64,000 nucleotides of DNA. It comes from Streptomyces sp. 130 (GTDB lineage Bacteria; Actinomycetota; Actinomycetes; Streptomycetales; Streptomycetaceae). Of the stretch, positions 28,584 through 37,217 are shown one piece after another (the first letter of the stretch is position 1; the number at the start of each line of letters is the position of its first letter). A program made the position numbers and the translations under genes. Below the pieces are notes generated by a model. The model had not been told where the DNA came from. It made no database searches and was given only the letters and a program-made list of their open reading frames with translations. The stretch spans positions 1 through 64,000 of the forward strand of contig NZ_VJNO01000004.1 of the NCBI RefSeq assembly GCF_007096885.1, in the 5' to 3' direction.

Positions 28584-29027
28584 GTGCCACTTCCCGATCT
28601 CGACAGTTCCGTCGGGCACTCCTTCGGTCTCGAATTCGACAGCGTCGTCATCAAGCAGATCACCGAGGTCAGCGGTCTGAAGATGGAACAGGACGTCATC
28701 GAGCTCAAGCAGAACACCGCCGACGGCAAGTACGCCATCAAGAAGCTGCCCGGCCGCCCCAAGGCCGGCGAGGTCACCGTCACGCGCGGTCTGACCGAGG
28801 ACAACAGCTTCGAACGCTGGATCAAGGACTCCCGCTTCGGCCGCATGACGAGCGCCCGCCGCAACGGCGCCGTCATCGTGTACGACTACGAGGGCCTGCC
28901 CATCAAGCGGTACAAGCTCATCAACGCCTGGCCCAAGTCCCTGGAGATCGGCACCCTCAAGGCCGGAGACACCTCGGTGCTCACGGAGAAGCTGGCGATC
29001 ACGTACGAGAGCATGGAGCTCGACTGA
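28584..29027 (+). CDS. eCIS inner tube protein (gp19 family), copy 1
   Basis: A 147-residue tail-tube protein: PLPDLDSSVGHSFGLEFDSVVIKQITEVSGLKMEQDVIELKQNTADGKY is the Hcp/gp19 tube start, and the end VLTEKLAITYESMEL closes the beta-barrel. Hexameric rings of such proteins build the inner tube that is pushed out on contraction and can carry cargo in its lumen. Two adjacent GTG codons (28581, 28584) could start it; the second has better spacing to AAGGAG. It follows the sheath by ~60 nt and overlaps the next ORF (ATGA-type junction). Confidence 0.93.
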   Translation: MPLPDLDSSVGHSFGLEFDSVVIKQITEVSGLKMEQDVIELKQNTADGKYAIKKLPGRPKAGEVTVTRGLTEDNSFERWIKDSRFGRMTSARRNGAVIVYDYEGLPIKRYKLINAWPKSLEIGTLKAGDTSVLTEKLAITYESMELD

Positions 29028-29461
29028 TGCGGCGCACGGTCCAGTTCCAGGCGCCACCGGAACGGGACCCGGGCACGGGCCGGTCCGAACCGTTGCGGAC
29101 CGAGTTCGCCTTCGAGCTGCCGCGCGGTTACGTGGACGAGTCGGGCACCGTGCACCGCAGCGGGGTGATGCGGCTGGCGACCGCACGGGACGAGCTGGTT
29201 CCCCTGCGCGACGACCGGGTCCGGGAGAACTCCGCGTACCTCTCGGTCGTGCTGATCTCCCGGGTGGTGACCCGGATCGGGACGGTGGAAGACATCCATC
29301 CGGGTGTCATCGAGGACCTGTTCGCGTCGGACCTGGCGTTCCTCCAGGACTTCTACCGCCGGATCAACGCCGAGGGACACACGCGCGCGGCCGTCACCTG
29401 TCCGTCCTGCGACGAGGAGTTCGCGGTGGATCTCGCCGGCGGTCGCCTGGGGGAATCGTGA
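29027..29461 (+). CDS. Small eCIS assembly protein with CxxC motif
   Basis: A 144-residue protein at the position where tail clusters encode tail-assembly chaperones. It is alpha/beta with a central helix-rich part (VIEDLFASDLAFLQDFYRRIN) and a C-terminal CPSC motif (AAVTCPSCDEEFAVDLAGG), which together resembles the T4-type or P2-type small proteins acting between tube and baseplate. The ATG overlaps the tube stop codon by one base, and its own stop overlaps the GTG of the next 47-residue ORF, so the three are coupled. Function is inferred from context only. Confidence 0.8.
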   Translation: MRRTVQFQAPPERDPGTGRSEPLRTEFAFELPRGYVDESGTVHRSGVMRLATARDELVPLRDDRVRENSAYLSVVLISRVVTRIGTVEDIHPGVIEDLFASDLAFLQDFYRRINAEGHTRAAVTCPSCDEEFAVDLAGGRLGES

Positions 29462-29601
29462 CGTACGCGGCCGACCTGCTCTACGAGGAGGTCGCGTACC
29501 TCGCCTACCACTTCCACTGGCCGCTGGACGACCTGCTGGACCTGGAACACCCGGAACGCCTGAAGTTCGTCGCACAGGTCGCCCGCCTCAACGGGCAGTA
29601 G
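29458..29601 (+). CDS. DUF6760-like 47-residue eCIS protein
   Basis: A 47-residue ORF: begins MTYAADLLYEEVAYLAYHF, continues HWPLDDLLDLEHPERLKF and ends VAQVARLNGQ. The pattern LxEEVAYLAYHFHWxxDxLLxLEHxER is that of small phage-tail proteins placed directly after tail-assembly genes. The GTG at 29458 overlaps the upstream TGA (GTGA), which supports real translation despite its small size. It resembles the short frame-coupled partner of tail chaperones in phages (gpG/GT-like), but here it is a separate ORF rather than a frameshift product. Confidence 0.85.
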   Translation: MTYAADLLYEEVAYLAYHFHWPLDDLLDLEHPERLKFVAQVARLNGQ

Positions 29602-29629
29602 CCAGGAGCACGGAGGAGGACGAGGAACC

Positions 29630-31357
29630 ATGGGGCTGATGTCCTGGCTGCGCGGCGGCCGTTCCGCCGAGTCCGCGCCGTCGCGTCACCCGGTCGCCCC
29701 GCACCGGGACCGGGGCGACCGGGTCGACGTGCACCGGCTGGAACCGGTGCAGCGGTCGGTCACGGGACAGGACCTGCTGATCAACCCCACCCACTTCGAA
29801 GCTGGATTGACGACACGTCAGGACACGGCGCTGGGCACGCCGTTGGGCCATCTGGTGAGTCCCGAGGCGCCCGCCGGCCTGGTGCGCGGAGTGGCCGACG
29901 CCGCCCCGCAAGGCCCGCCCCCGCCGGCCCAGCGGGCCGTCGAGATGCCGACGCCGGCACGCTCCGGTACGCGGCGCGGTGCGGTCGCCGTCCAGCGGAC
30001 GTACGGGGAGGGCCTGCCGAACCTCACCTCGGCCGGTCCGGCCTCGGCGTCCGCCGGTCTGCCCGTACGGCAGTTGGTCGGCGAGCAGCGCCTCGCACCC
30101 CTGGCCGGGAACACCGAACCGGCGGGCCCGGCGCCTCACGCGGCCGCCACCGGGCCCGCCGTCCCGGCGCCGGGTCCGCCGGCGCCGGGCGCCCCGTCCG
30201 TGCAGCGCACCTCCGCCGACGGGCCGTCCCGGCCGGCGCCGCCCCCGTCCCGCCGCACGGGCGGCCTCGGGGCACCGCTGCCCGGCCTGCCGCCCACCGC
30301 CCAGCGCAGAGCGGTCCAGCCCTCGCAGCCACCCCGGGCGCAGGACGACAGCGCCCCGCCGCAGGCCCACGCCCCCGACCCCGTGACCGGCCCCGGCGAG
30401 ACCACCGAGCCGCCGGTCACCGGGGTACCCGGCAGCCCCGACGCCCCCAGCGGGACGGAGGCCGTCGCACCGCTCCTGGGTGACGCCCCGCTCAAGCCGG
30501 GCGGCGGCGCACCCGCGCCCGACGCGACACCGGAGGGCCAACAGCCCGCCGCCCCGGTGCAGCGCGCCGGCACCCCGCCGCCCGCCGCCCCCGACCGCCC
30601 CACCGCACCCCTGCTCGGGGACCGGCCCCTGCCCCTCCGTACCGCAGATGCCCCCGGCGACGCCCCGGCCGTCCAGCGCGCGGCGGTGAGCACCGGCGCC
30701 GACGGCAGCGCTCCCGGGTCGTCGCCGTTCGTTCCCCCGCCCCCGGACCCGCCACCCGCCGTGGCCGTCCGATGGGTCGCTGCCGACCCGGACAAGGGCA
30801 TCGCGCCGGGAGCGCGGGGAGCATCGGCGGAGCCGGGGGCGCTGCGAGTACAGCGAGCACCGAGTGCACCGGCGGCACCGCCCCGGCCTGCGGTGCCCCC
30901 CGTGCAGCGGCAGACCCTCCCGCCGCCGGCCCGGCCGGACCCGGCGGCCGGCCGGGGGCCGCGCGTCCCCGCCTCCGTGCGTAACGCCGGAGCCGTCGCC
31001 GTGGCCGCCGGGGTCGCGCAGCGGATGGCCGACGGGAGCGTCGTCTTCCCCGCCGCGCCCCGCGACGGCACCTCGCGGCCGGTCGTCCAGCGGGACTCGG
31101 AGACCGCCGAGGAGCCACCGCCGCCGCCGCTCCCGGAACCCGATCCGGAGCCCGGGCCCGATCCCGAGCCGCCGGACGCCACGGAACAACCGGCGGCGAC
31201 CACGAACTCGTCCGTGAGCCCCGACGGGACACCGCAGGCGCCCCCCGTCACCGACGAGCTGGTCCGGGCGCTCTACGCGCCCCTCAGCAGACTGCTGAAG
31301 GCCGACCTGCGGCTCGAACGCGAACGTTCCGGCTCCCTCATCAACACCCGTCACTGA
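29630..31357 (+). CDS. Pro/Ala-rich QR-repeat protein of the eCIS operon
   Basis: A 575-residue low-complexity protein rich in Pro, Ala and Gly. An ordered start (MGLMSWLRGGRSAE... LEPVQRSVTGQDLLINPTHFEAG) is followed by a long disordered region with about twelve xQR motifs (VQR, AQR, EQR) at intervals of roughly 15-60 residues. A conserved-looking helical end (DELVRALYAPLSRLLKADLRLERERSGSLINTRH) closes it. Comparable ORFs in Streptomyces eCIS clusters carry the misleading name syndecan. It lies between the two tube genes. No tape-measure or tail-fibre gene is otherwise visible, so it may be a scaffold, adaptor or cargo binder; the role is unknown. ATG at 29630 follows GGAGGAGGACGAGG. Confidence 0.82.
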   Translation: MGLMSWLRGGRSAESAPSRHPVAPHRDRGDRVDVHRLEPVQRSVTGQDLLINPTHFEAGLTTRQDTALGTPLGHLVSPEAPAGLVRGVADAAPQGPPPPAQRAVEMPTPARSGTRRGAVAVQRTYGEGLPNLTSAGPASASAGLPVRQLVGEQRLAPLAGNTEPAGPAPHAAATGPAVPAPGPPAPGAPSVQRTSADGPSRPAPPPSRRTGGLGAPLPGLPPTAQRRAVQPSQPPRAQDDSAPPQAHAPDPVTGPGETTEPPVTGVPGSPDAPSGTEAVAPLLGDAPLKPGGGAPAPDATPEGQQPAAPVQRAGTPPPAAPDRPTAPLLGDRPLPLRTADAPGDAPAVQRAAVSTGADGSAPGSSPFVPPPPDPPPAVAVRWVAADPDKGIAPGARGASAEPGALRVQRAPSAPAAPPRPAVPPVQRQTLPPPARPDPAAGRGPRVPASVRNAGAVAVAAGVAQRMADGSVVFPAAPRDGTSRPVVQRDSETAEEPPPPPLPEPDPEPGPDPEPPDATEQPAATTNSSVSPDGTPQAPPVTDELVRALYAPLSRLLKADLRLERERSGSLINTRH

Positions 31358-31373
31358 TCGAGAGGCACGCGCC

Positions 31374-31814
31374 ATGGCCACCGCCCCCGCCCCGGACGAC
31401 CCCGCAGTCAGCGTCTGCTTCGTCGTGACGATCGACGACATTGAGCTCGGGTCGTTCAACACCTGTGACGGGCTGGGCTGCGAAGTCGTCCTGGAGACCC
31501 GTGAGGAGGGCGGCAACAACGGGCACGTGTGGCAGCTGCCGACCCGGCTGAAGTACTCCAACGTGAAGCTGTCGCGTCCGCTCACCCGGGAGACGGAGAA
31601 GGTGGCGCGCTGGTTCGCCACGATGACGACCGGGTTCAGCCGCAAGACCGCGCACATCGAGGCGCGGACCGGCGACGGCCGCAAGGTCGCCCAGTGGGGG
31701 CTGCTCGAAGTCGTGCCGGTGCGCTGGACCGGGCCCTCGTTCACCCCGGAGTCGCCGAAGGTCGCGATGGAGACGATCGAGATCGCCCACCACGGCTATG
31801 TGATGGAGGGCTGA
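31374..31814 (+). CDS. eCIS inner tube protein (gp19 family), copy 2
   Basis: A 146-residue tube protein paralogous to the 28584 product: VSVCFVVTIDDIELGSFNTCDGLGCEVVLETREEGGNNGH and the closing VAMETIEIAHHGYVMEG. In PVC/Afp the second tube protein (Pvc5/Afp5-like) forms the ring adjoining the baseplate. ATG at 31374 after a GAGAGGC site; the LysM-type gene follows 5 nt after its stop, in the usual tail order. Confidence 0.93.
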   Translation: MATAPAPDDPAVSVCFVVTIDDIELGSFNTCDGLGCEVVLETREEGGNNGHVWQLPTRLKYSNVKLSRPLTRETEKVARWFATMTTGFSRKTAHIEARTGDGRKVAQWGLLEVVPVRWTGPSFTPESPKVAMETIEIAHHGYVMEG

Positions 31815-31819
31815 GCGGC

Positions 31820-32617
31820 GTGAGCTCGGGACCCATCGCGTTCAGCGCGGCCGGGACGTCCGGGGTGGCGTCCGCCGCGAAGGGCGGCTCGGCCAGGCCC
31901 AAGCTGGAGCACGCCTACCTGGAGCTGCGCACCCCGCCCACCGGGGGCGGGCTGACCCCCGGTGGCCCGTGCGGGCGGATCGACTTCCAGTTCAACCCCA
32001 AGGAGCTGAGCCTGACGAAGGCGGCCTCCTGGAAGCGCACCCCGGCCAAGGGGGCGAAGAGCTCGGGCCCGCCGGAGTACCAGGGCTCGCAGCCCAGCAA
32101 GCTGACCGTCGAGATGTTCTTCGACGCGGGCGACACCCAGGACACCAGGGTCGTGACGGCGGTGGAGCAGCTGTTCGCGTGCTGCGTACCGACGAACGAG
32201 ACCAGGCAGCAGCAGCGTTCCTCACCGCCCTGGGTGGTGTTCCACTGGGGCGGACTCACCGGATTCCCCGGCTACGTGAGCCAAGTGGCCGCCAAATACA
32301 CGCTGTTCACCACGTCGGGGGTACCGATCCGGGCCGTGTGCCAGGTGACGATGGAGGAGATCAGCGGCGAGACGCCCGGGCAGAACCCGACATCCGGGGC
32401 GCTGGCCGCCCGGTGGGTGCACCGGGTCGCGTCGGGGGACTCGCTGCCGTCGCTGGCCCACCGGGAGTACGGCGACGCGGGCGCCTGGCGGGTGATCGCC
32501 GAGGCGAACGGCATCGACGACCCGATCAGGCTCGCCCCGGGCACCCAGCTGCTGCTGCCCGCGCTGGACGAGCTGAGCCGGCTGGACGACAGCGGCGGCC
32601 GGGGGGTGGGGCGATGA
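31820..32617 (+). CDS. eCIS LysM-containing tube-initiator/baseplate hub protein (Pvc7-like)
   Basis: A 265-residue protein. Residues ~30-190 match the phage gpX/gp53-like CIS tube protein (LEHAYLELRTPP, IDFQFNPKELSLTKAASWKRTP, PSKLTVEMFFDAGD); the C-terminal ~55 residues are a LysM domain (VHRVASGDSLPSLAHREYGDAGAWRVIAEANGI, then LAPGTQLLLPAL). In eCIS and phages such proteins join the tube to the spike complex; the LysM part has likely no peptidoglycan role inside the baseplate. GTG at 31820 five nt after the second tube gene; the stop overlaps the spike ATG (ATGA). Confidence 0.92.
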   Translation: MSSGPIAFSAAGTSGVASAAKGGSARPKLEHAYLELRTPPTGGGLTPGGPCGRIDFQFNPKELSLTKAASWKRTPAKGAKSSGPPEYQGSQPSKLTVEMFFDAGDTQDTRVVTAVEQLFACCVPTNETRQQQRSSPPWVVFHWGGLTGFPGYVSQVAAKYTLFTTSGVPIRAVCQVTMEEISGETPGQNPTSGALAARWVHRVASGDSLPSLAHREYGDAGAWRVIAEANGIDDPIRLAPGTQLLLPALDELSRLDDSGGRGVGR

Positions 32618-34500
32618 CGCGCCCCGGGGTCGCCAGCGCCCTGGTGGTGGAATTCGACGGCCGGCCGCTGCCCGCGAAGTTCCTCAACACGCTGGTCGAG
32701 GGATACGTGGACGACAGCCGAACGCTCCCCGACCTCTTCCTGCTCCGGTTCCGCGACCCGGACCGCGTCCTGCTCGAACAGACCGGCCTGAAGATCGGCA
32801 GCGAGGCCCGGCTCCTCGCCCGGGCCGGCGGCGGGACCGCCCCGAAACCGCTCCTCGAAGGCGCGGTCACCGCCCTGGAGGTGGAGCTGGACGAGACCGG
32901 CACCTTCACCGTGGTCCGGGGCCTGGACGAGTCGCACCGCCTGCTGCGGGGCCGGCGCGTCGCCAGCTACCAGAACATGACCCTGTCCGACATCTGCGGC
33001 CAGGTCGCCCAGCGCGCCGGACTCAAGCCCGGCACCGTGGACATCGCCGGCCCGGTCATCGAGCACCTCGCCCAGCCCAACGTCACCGACTGGGAGTTCG
33101 TGCGCGGACTCGCCGAGGAAGCGGGCGCCCAGGCATACGTGCGCGACGGACGGCTGCACATCACCCGGCCCGCCGAGGCGAGCGGGGCACCGGACAGCTC
33201 CGCGCGCGCCGACCGCGACCCGCTCGTCCTCGAACTCGGCAGCAACCTGCTGCGCTGCCGGGCCGGCGTCTCGGCCGCCGAACAGGTCTCCGAGGTCGAG
33301 GTGCGCGGCTGGGACATCGGGGCCAAGGAGCCGCTGGTCGGCCGGTCGCCCGCCGGGCAGTCGGCGACGCTGGACCTCGGCCTCACGGCGGCCGAGGTCA
33401 CGGCCCCCTTCGGCGAGGCGCGGTTCGTCGTCACCGACGCCGCGTACGGCACCCAGGCGCAGGTGGACCAGGCGGCGAAGGCGCTGGCCGAACGCATCGC
33501 CGGCTCCTTCGCGGAACTGGAGGCCGTGATCCGGGGCAACCCCGAAGTCACGGCGGGCAGCGCGGTCGCCCTCAACGCGGTCGGCGCGCCCTTCGAGGGC
33601 CGCTACACGGTCACCTCCTCACGCCACGTCTTCGACGCCGTACGCGGTTACGAGACCTGGATCACCGTGTCCGGACAGCAGGAGCGCTCCCTGCTCGGGC
33701 TCACGGCGGCCTCGCACGCGTCCGGGAGCGGTCCGCGCTGGGCGGGACTGGTCAGCGGGACGGTCACGGACACCCAGGACCCGGAGGGCTCGGGCCGGGT
33801 GAAGGTGCGCTTCCCCTGGCTGTCGGACGAGTACGCGAGCGACTGGGCGCGCACCGCGCAGTCCGGCGGTACGGGCGGCGGCGAGGCGTTCATCCCCGAG
33901 GTCGGCGACGAGGTGCTGGTCGGCTTCGAGCAGGGGCACCTGGACCGGCCCTACGTGCTGGCCGGGCTGTACAACGGCAAGGACCGGCCCGGCGGGGGAG
34001 CGGGTGGCGCCGGCGCCCCGGACGCCCCGGGCGGCGGCGACCTGGTCGACCCCACCACCGGCGCCGTCAACCGCCGCGCCTTCGCGTCCAGGAGCGGCAA
34101 CCAGCTCGAACTGCTGGACGCGGCCGACGGCCCGCAGGGCGTACGGCTGCGCACGGGCGACGGGAAACTCACCATCGACCTGGACCGCCGCGGCACCGCC
34201 GTCGTCATCAGCAGCGACGGCAGCGTCACCATCGAGGCCAAGGAGCAGGTCTCCGTCACCGCGGCCAAGGGAGTCTGCCTGGACGCCGGACGCGGGGAGC
34301 TGAAGCTCACCGGCGAGAGCGTCACCCTCACCTCCCGCGACGGGCTCGCCCTGAACGGCGGCAACGGCAGGGTCGCCCTGTCCACGGAAGGCGCGGTGGA
34401 GGTGCACGGCGGCCAGGTCACGGTCGACGGCAGCCGGCGCACGGACCTGAAGAGCGGTGGCTCGGTCTCCGTCAACGCCCCGATGATCCAGCTCAACTGA
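32614..34500 (+). CDS. eCIS spike protein (VgrG/gp27-gp5-like, Pvc8 type)
   Basis: A 628-residue spike. The gp27-like hub spans about 1-350 (VVEFDGRPLPAKFLNTLVEGYVDDS, VTDWEFVRGLAEEAGAQAYVRDGRLHI). The gp5 OB-fold lies near 374-455 (WAGLVSGTVTDTQDPEGSGRVKVRFPWLSDEYASDWARTAQ, FIPEVGDEVLVGFEQGHLDRPYVLAGLYNG). A beta-helix with repeating residues (VTIEAKEQVSVTAAKGVCLDAGRG, GGQVTVDGSRRTDLKSGGSV) makes the needle to the end. No added enzymatic tip is visible. Trimeric spikes pierce the target membrane. The ATG overlaps the LysM gene stop. Confidence 0.94.
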   Translation: MTRPGVASALVVEFDGRPLPAKFLNTLVEGYVDDSRTLPDLFLLRFRDPDRVLLEQTGLKIGSEARLLARAGGGTAPKPLLEGAVTALEVELDETGTFTVVRGLDESHRLLRGRRVASYQNMTLSDICGQVAQRAGLKPGTVDIAGPVIEHLAQPNVTDWEFVRGLAEEAGAQAYVRDGRLHITRPAEASGAPDSSARADRDPLVLELGSNLLRCRAGVSAAEQVSEVEVRGWDIGAKEPLVGRSPAGQSATLDLGLTAAEVTAPFGEARFVVTDAAYGTQAQVDQAAKALAERIAGSFAELEAVIRGNPEVTAGSAVALNAVGAPFEGRYTVTSSRHVFDAVRGYETWITVSGQQERSLLGLTAASHASGSGPRWAGLVSGTVTDTQDPEGSGRVKVRFPWLSDEYASDWARTAQSGGTGGGEAFIPEVGDEVLVGFEQGHLDRPYVLAGLYNGKDRPGGGAGGAGAPDAPGGGDLVDPTTGAVNRRAFASRSGNQLELLDAADGPQGVRLRTGDGKLTIDLDRRGTAVVISSDGSVTIEAKEQVSVTAAKGVCLDAGRGELKLTGESVTLTSRDGLALNGGNGRVALSTEGAVEVHGGQVTVDGSRRTDLKSGGSVSVNAPMIQLN

Positions 34501-34537
34501 CGTACCACCACGACCCCAGCGAAAAGGAGCGCACCGC

Positions 34538-34819
34538 ATGCCGTCAGCAGCAGCCGCCCGGGTCGGCGACCCCACGGGGCACCCGGGCACGGTCGGGCCG
34601 CCCGGGGTGGTCTCGGTGCTGATCGGCGGCAGACCCGCGGCCACGGTCGGCACCCTCCACCAGTGCGCGTCGCCGCTCGGCCACCCACCGTCCCCGATCG
34701 CGCCCCCGGGCAGCCGGAGCGTGTTCATCGGCGGCAGGCCGGCCGCCCGCGTCGGTGACCTGAGCGGCTGCGGGGCACCGATCCTGGCGGGCTGCGCCAC
34801 GGTGCTGATCGGAGGCTGA
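34538..34819 (+). CDS. PAAR-domain spike tip protein
   Basis: A 93-residue PAAR protein with the expected repeats: VLIGGRPAATVGTL, VFIGGRPAARVGDL and a closing ATVLIGG, plus conserved His/Cys metal ligands (HQC, SGCG, GCA). PAAR proteins fold as a small cone that sharpens the spike tip and can attach effectors. No C-terminal effector extension is present. ATG at 34538 has AAGGAG upstream; it sits 37 nt after the spike gene. Confidence 0.95.
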   Translation: MPSAAAARVGDPTGHPGTVGPPGVVSVLIGGRPAATVGTLHQCASPLGHPPSPIAPPGSRSVFIGGRPAARVGDLSGCGAPILAGCATVLIGG

Positions 34820-34825
34820 ACGGAC

Positions 34826-35260
34826 ATGGGAGAGCAGTTCATCGGGGCCGGCTGGGCCTTCCCGCCGCGCACGGACGCCACCGGTTCCATCGCCCTGGTG
34901 CGCGGCGAACGCGAACTGGAGGAGTCGATCCGGCTGATCCTCGCCACCTCGCCCGGCGAGCGACCCATGCGGCCCGAGTTCGGCTGCGCCGTCAACGACT
35001 ACGTGTTCGCCCCCGCCGACGCCGGAACGGCCGGGCAGCTCGCGTACGAGGTGCGCCTCGCCCTGGAACGCTGGGAGTCGCGCATCGAGGTCGCCGACGT
35101 GACCGTGCGGTTCGACGCGGCGGACAGCGGGGTGCTCTACATCGACATCGGCTACACGGTGCGCGGCTCCAACGACCCGCGCAACCTCGTCTTCCCGTTC
35201 TACGTGATCCCCCCGCACGGGCCGGAGACGAACCCCGACGACGAGGAGGCCGGCGCGTGA
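34826..35260 (+). CDS. Baseplate protein gp25/GPW family
   Basis: A 144-residue protein of the T4 gp25/GPW family: GWAFPPRTDATGSIALVRGERELEESIRLILATSPGERPMRPEFGC carries the conserved RPxFG and ExxIxxIL...GER elements of the baseplate wedge component which links sheath and baseplate. Start ATG 34826, six nt after PAAR, with GGAGG upstream; its stop overlaps the baseplate-J GTG (GTGA). Confidence 0.95.
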   Translation: MGEQFIGAGWAFPPRTDATGSIALVRGERELEESIRLILATSPGERPMRPEFGCAVNDYVFAPADAGTAGQLAYEVRLALERWESRIEVADVTVRFDAADSGVLYIDIGYTVRGSNDPRNLVFPFYVIPPHGPETNPDDEEAGA

Positions 35261-37215
35261 CGCTGCCCAGTCCGAATCTGGACGACCGCCGCTTCCAGGG
35301 CCTGGTGGACGAGGCCAAGCGCCTGGTCCAGCAGCGCTGCCCGGAGTGGACCGACCACAACGTGTCGGACCCGGGAGTCACGCTCATCGAGGCGTTCGCG
35401 ACGATGGTCGACCAGCTCGTCTACCGGGTGAACCGGGTGCCGGAGAAGAGCTACCTCACCTTCCTCGACCTGATCGGCGTACGGCTGCACCCCCCGACGG
35501 CCGCACGCACCGAGGTGACCTTCCGGCTGTCCGCACCCCGCCCCGACCCCGTCTCGGTGCGCGCCGGCACCGAGGTGGCGACCGTGCGTACGGAGACGGA
35601 GGAGGCGGTCGTCTTCACGACCTCGTCCGAACTGACCATCGTGCCCTGCTCGTTCGCCCACCTCGCGACCTGGCCCGCCGCCGGGGAGGTGGCCGACCGC
35701 ACCGAACAGCTCGCCATCGGGCGCGACGTGGCCTGCTTCGGCGCCACCCCCGCCCCCGGTGACTGCCTCTACGTCGGCCTGTCCGCCGCCGTGCCGGCCG
35801 GCGTCGTCGTCCTGCGGCTCGACTGCCGCGTCGAGGGCGTCGGCGTGGACCCGCTCCGTCCGCCCCTGGTCTGGGAGGCGTGGGACGGCACCACCTGGGC
35901 GGCCTGCGAGGTCGAGAAGGACGACACCGGCGGCTTCAACCGGTCCGGCGAACTCATCCTGCACCTGCCGAGGACCCACACCCCGGCCGCCGTCGTCCGG
36001 CGCACCGGCGGCTGGCTGCGCTGCCGCCTGATCGAGGCCGAGCCCGGCCGCCCGACCTACCTGGCGCCGCCCGTGGTCCGCTCCGTCACCGCCTTCACCA
36101 TCGGCGCCACCGTCGCCGCCGAACACGCCGAGACCATCACCGACGAGGTGCTGGGCGCGGCGGAGGGCGTACCGGGCCAGACCTTCACCCTGGCCCGCTC
36201 GCCCGTCGTACCCGGGGACTTCGTGGTCGAGGTCGCGGACCCGGCGAGCGGCCCCGAACCGGAGTACACCCGCTGGACCAGGGTCGACGACTTCGCGCAC
36301 TCCGGCCCCGAGGACCGGCACATCACCCTCGACCCGAACTCCGGCCGCGTCGAGTTCGGCCCCGCCGTCCGCGAACGGGACGGCTCCGTCCGCCACTACG
36401 GCGCCGTCCCCGCCAAGGGCGCCACGGTCCGGGTGCGCTCGTATCGCACCGGCGGCGGGCTGCGCGGCAACGTCGCCCGCTCGACCCTGAAGATCCTGCG
36501 CAGCGCGATCCCGTACGTGGCCCGCGTCGAGAACCGCAGACCCGCGCTCGGCGGGGTCGACGGGGAGAGCGTGGACAGCGCCCGGGTGCGCGGCCCGATG
36601 ACCCTGCGCACCCTGCACCGGGCCGTCGTCCCGCACGACTACGAACTCCTCGCCCGGGAGGTCGCCCCGGACGCCGCCCGCGTCCACTGCATCCGGGCCG
36701 GGGCCGACGACTCCGCCCAGGGCGTACGGCTCCTCGTCGTACCGGCCGGGCGCAGCGACGACCAGGGCCGGATCGAGTTCGACGAGCTGGTCCCGCCGGC
36801 CCGGACCCTGCGCCTCATCGCCGGGCACCTGGACGAGCGCCGCCCGATCGGCGCCCGCCTCGTCGTCGAACCGCCGTTCTACCAGGGCGTCACCGTCGTC
36901 GCCTCGGTCCAGGCCGAACCCGGCGCGGACCGCGACCGCGTGCGCGACGCGGCACTGGCCGCGCTGTACGGGTACTTCAACCCCCTGACCGGCGGACCCA
37001 ACGGGCAGGGATGGCCGTTCGGGCGCCCGGTCCAGTCCGGCGAGGCGTTCGCCGTGCTCCAGCGGGTGCCGGGCGTGGACCTGGTGGAGGACGTACGCCT
37101 CTACCGCGCCGACCCGGTGACCGGCGAGCGCACCGACGCCACCACCAAGATCCCGCTCGACCGGCACGCGCTGGTCTTCAGCTACGAGCACCAGCTCCGG
37201 GTGAGGGGAGCCTGA
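35257..37215 (+). CDS. Baseplate assembly protein J (gp6-like, Pvc11 type)
   Basis: A 652-residue baseplate protein. The start NLDDRRFQGLVDEAKRLVQQRCPEWTDHNVSDPGVTLIEAFATMVDQLVYRVNRVPEK is characteristic of the putative baseplate assembly family, and the Baseplate_J core with DGESVDSARVRGPMTLRTLHRAVVPHDYELLAREVAPD appears mid-way to the end. It forms the wedge ring that opens on contraction. GTG start overlaps the gp25 stop (GTGA). The protein shows two large beta-rich inserts typical of eCIS members (~200-400). Confidence 0.93.
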   Translation: MTLPSPNLDDRRFQGLVDEAKRLVQQRCPEWTDHNVSDPGVTLIEAFATMVDQLVYRVNRVPEKSYLTFLDLIGVRLHPPTAARTEVTFRLSAPRPDPVSVRAGTEVATVRTETEEAVVFTTSSELTIVPCSFAHLATWPAAGEVADRTEQLAIGRDVACFGATPAPGDCLYVGLSAAVPAGVVVLRLDCRVEGVGVDPLRPPLVWEAWDGTTWAACEVEKDDTGGFNRSGELILHLPRTHTPAAVVRRTGGWLRCRLIEAEPGRPTYLAPPVVRSVTAFTIGATVAAEHAETITDEVLGAAEGVPGQTFTLARSPVVPGDFVVEVADPASGPEPEYTRWTRVDDFAHSGPEDRHITLDPNSGRVEFGPAVRERDGSVRHYGAVPAKGATVRVRSYRTGGGLRGNVARSTLKILRSAIPYVARVENRRPALGGVDGESVDSARVRGPMTLRTLHRAVVPHDYELLAREVAPDAARVHCIRAGADDSAQGVRLLVVPAGRSDDQGRIEFDELVPPARTLRLIAGHLDERRPIGARLVVEPPFYQGVTVVASVQAEPGADRDRVRDAALAALYGYFNPLTGGPNGQGWPFGRPVQSGEAFAVLQRVPGVDLVEDVRLYRADPVTGERTDATTKIPLDRHALVFSYEHQLRVRGA

Positions 37216-37217
37216 CC

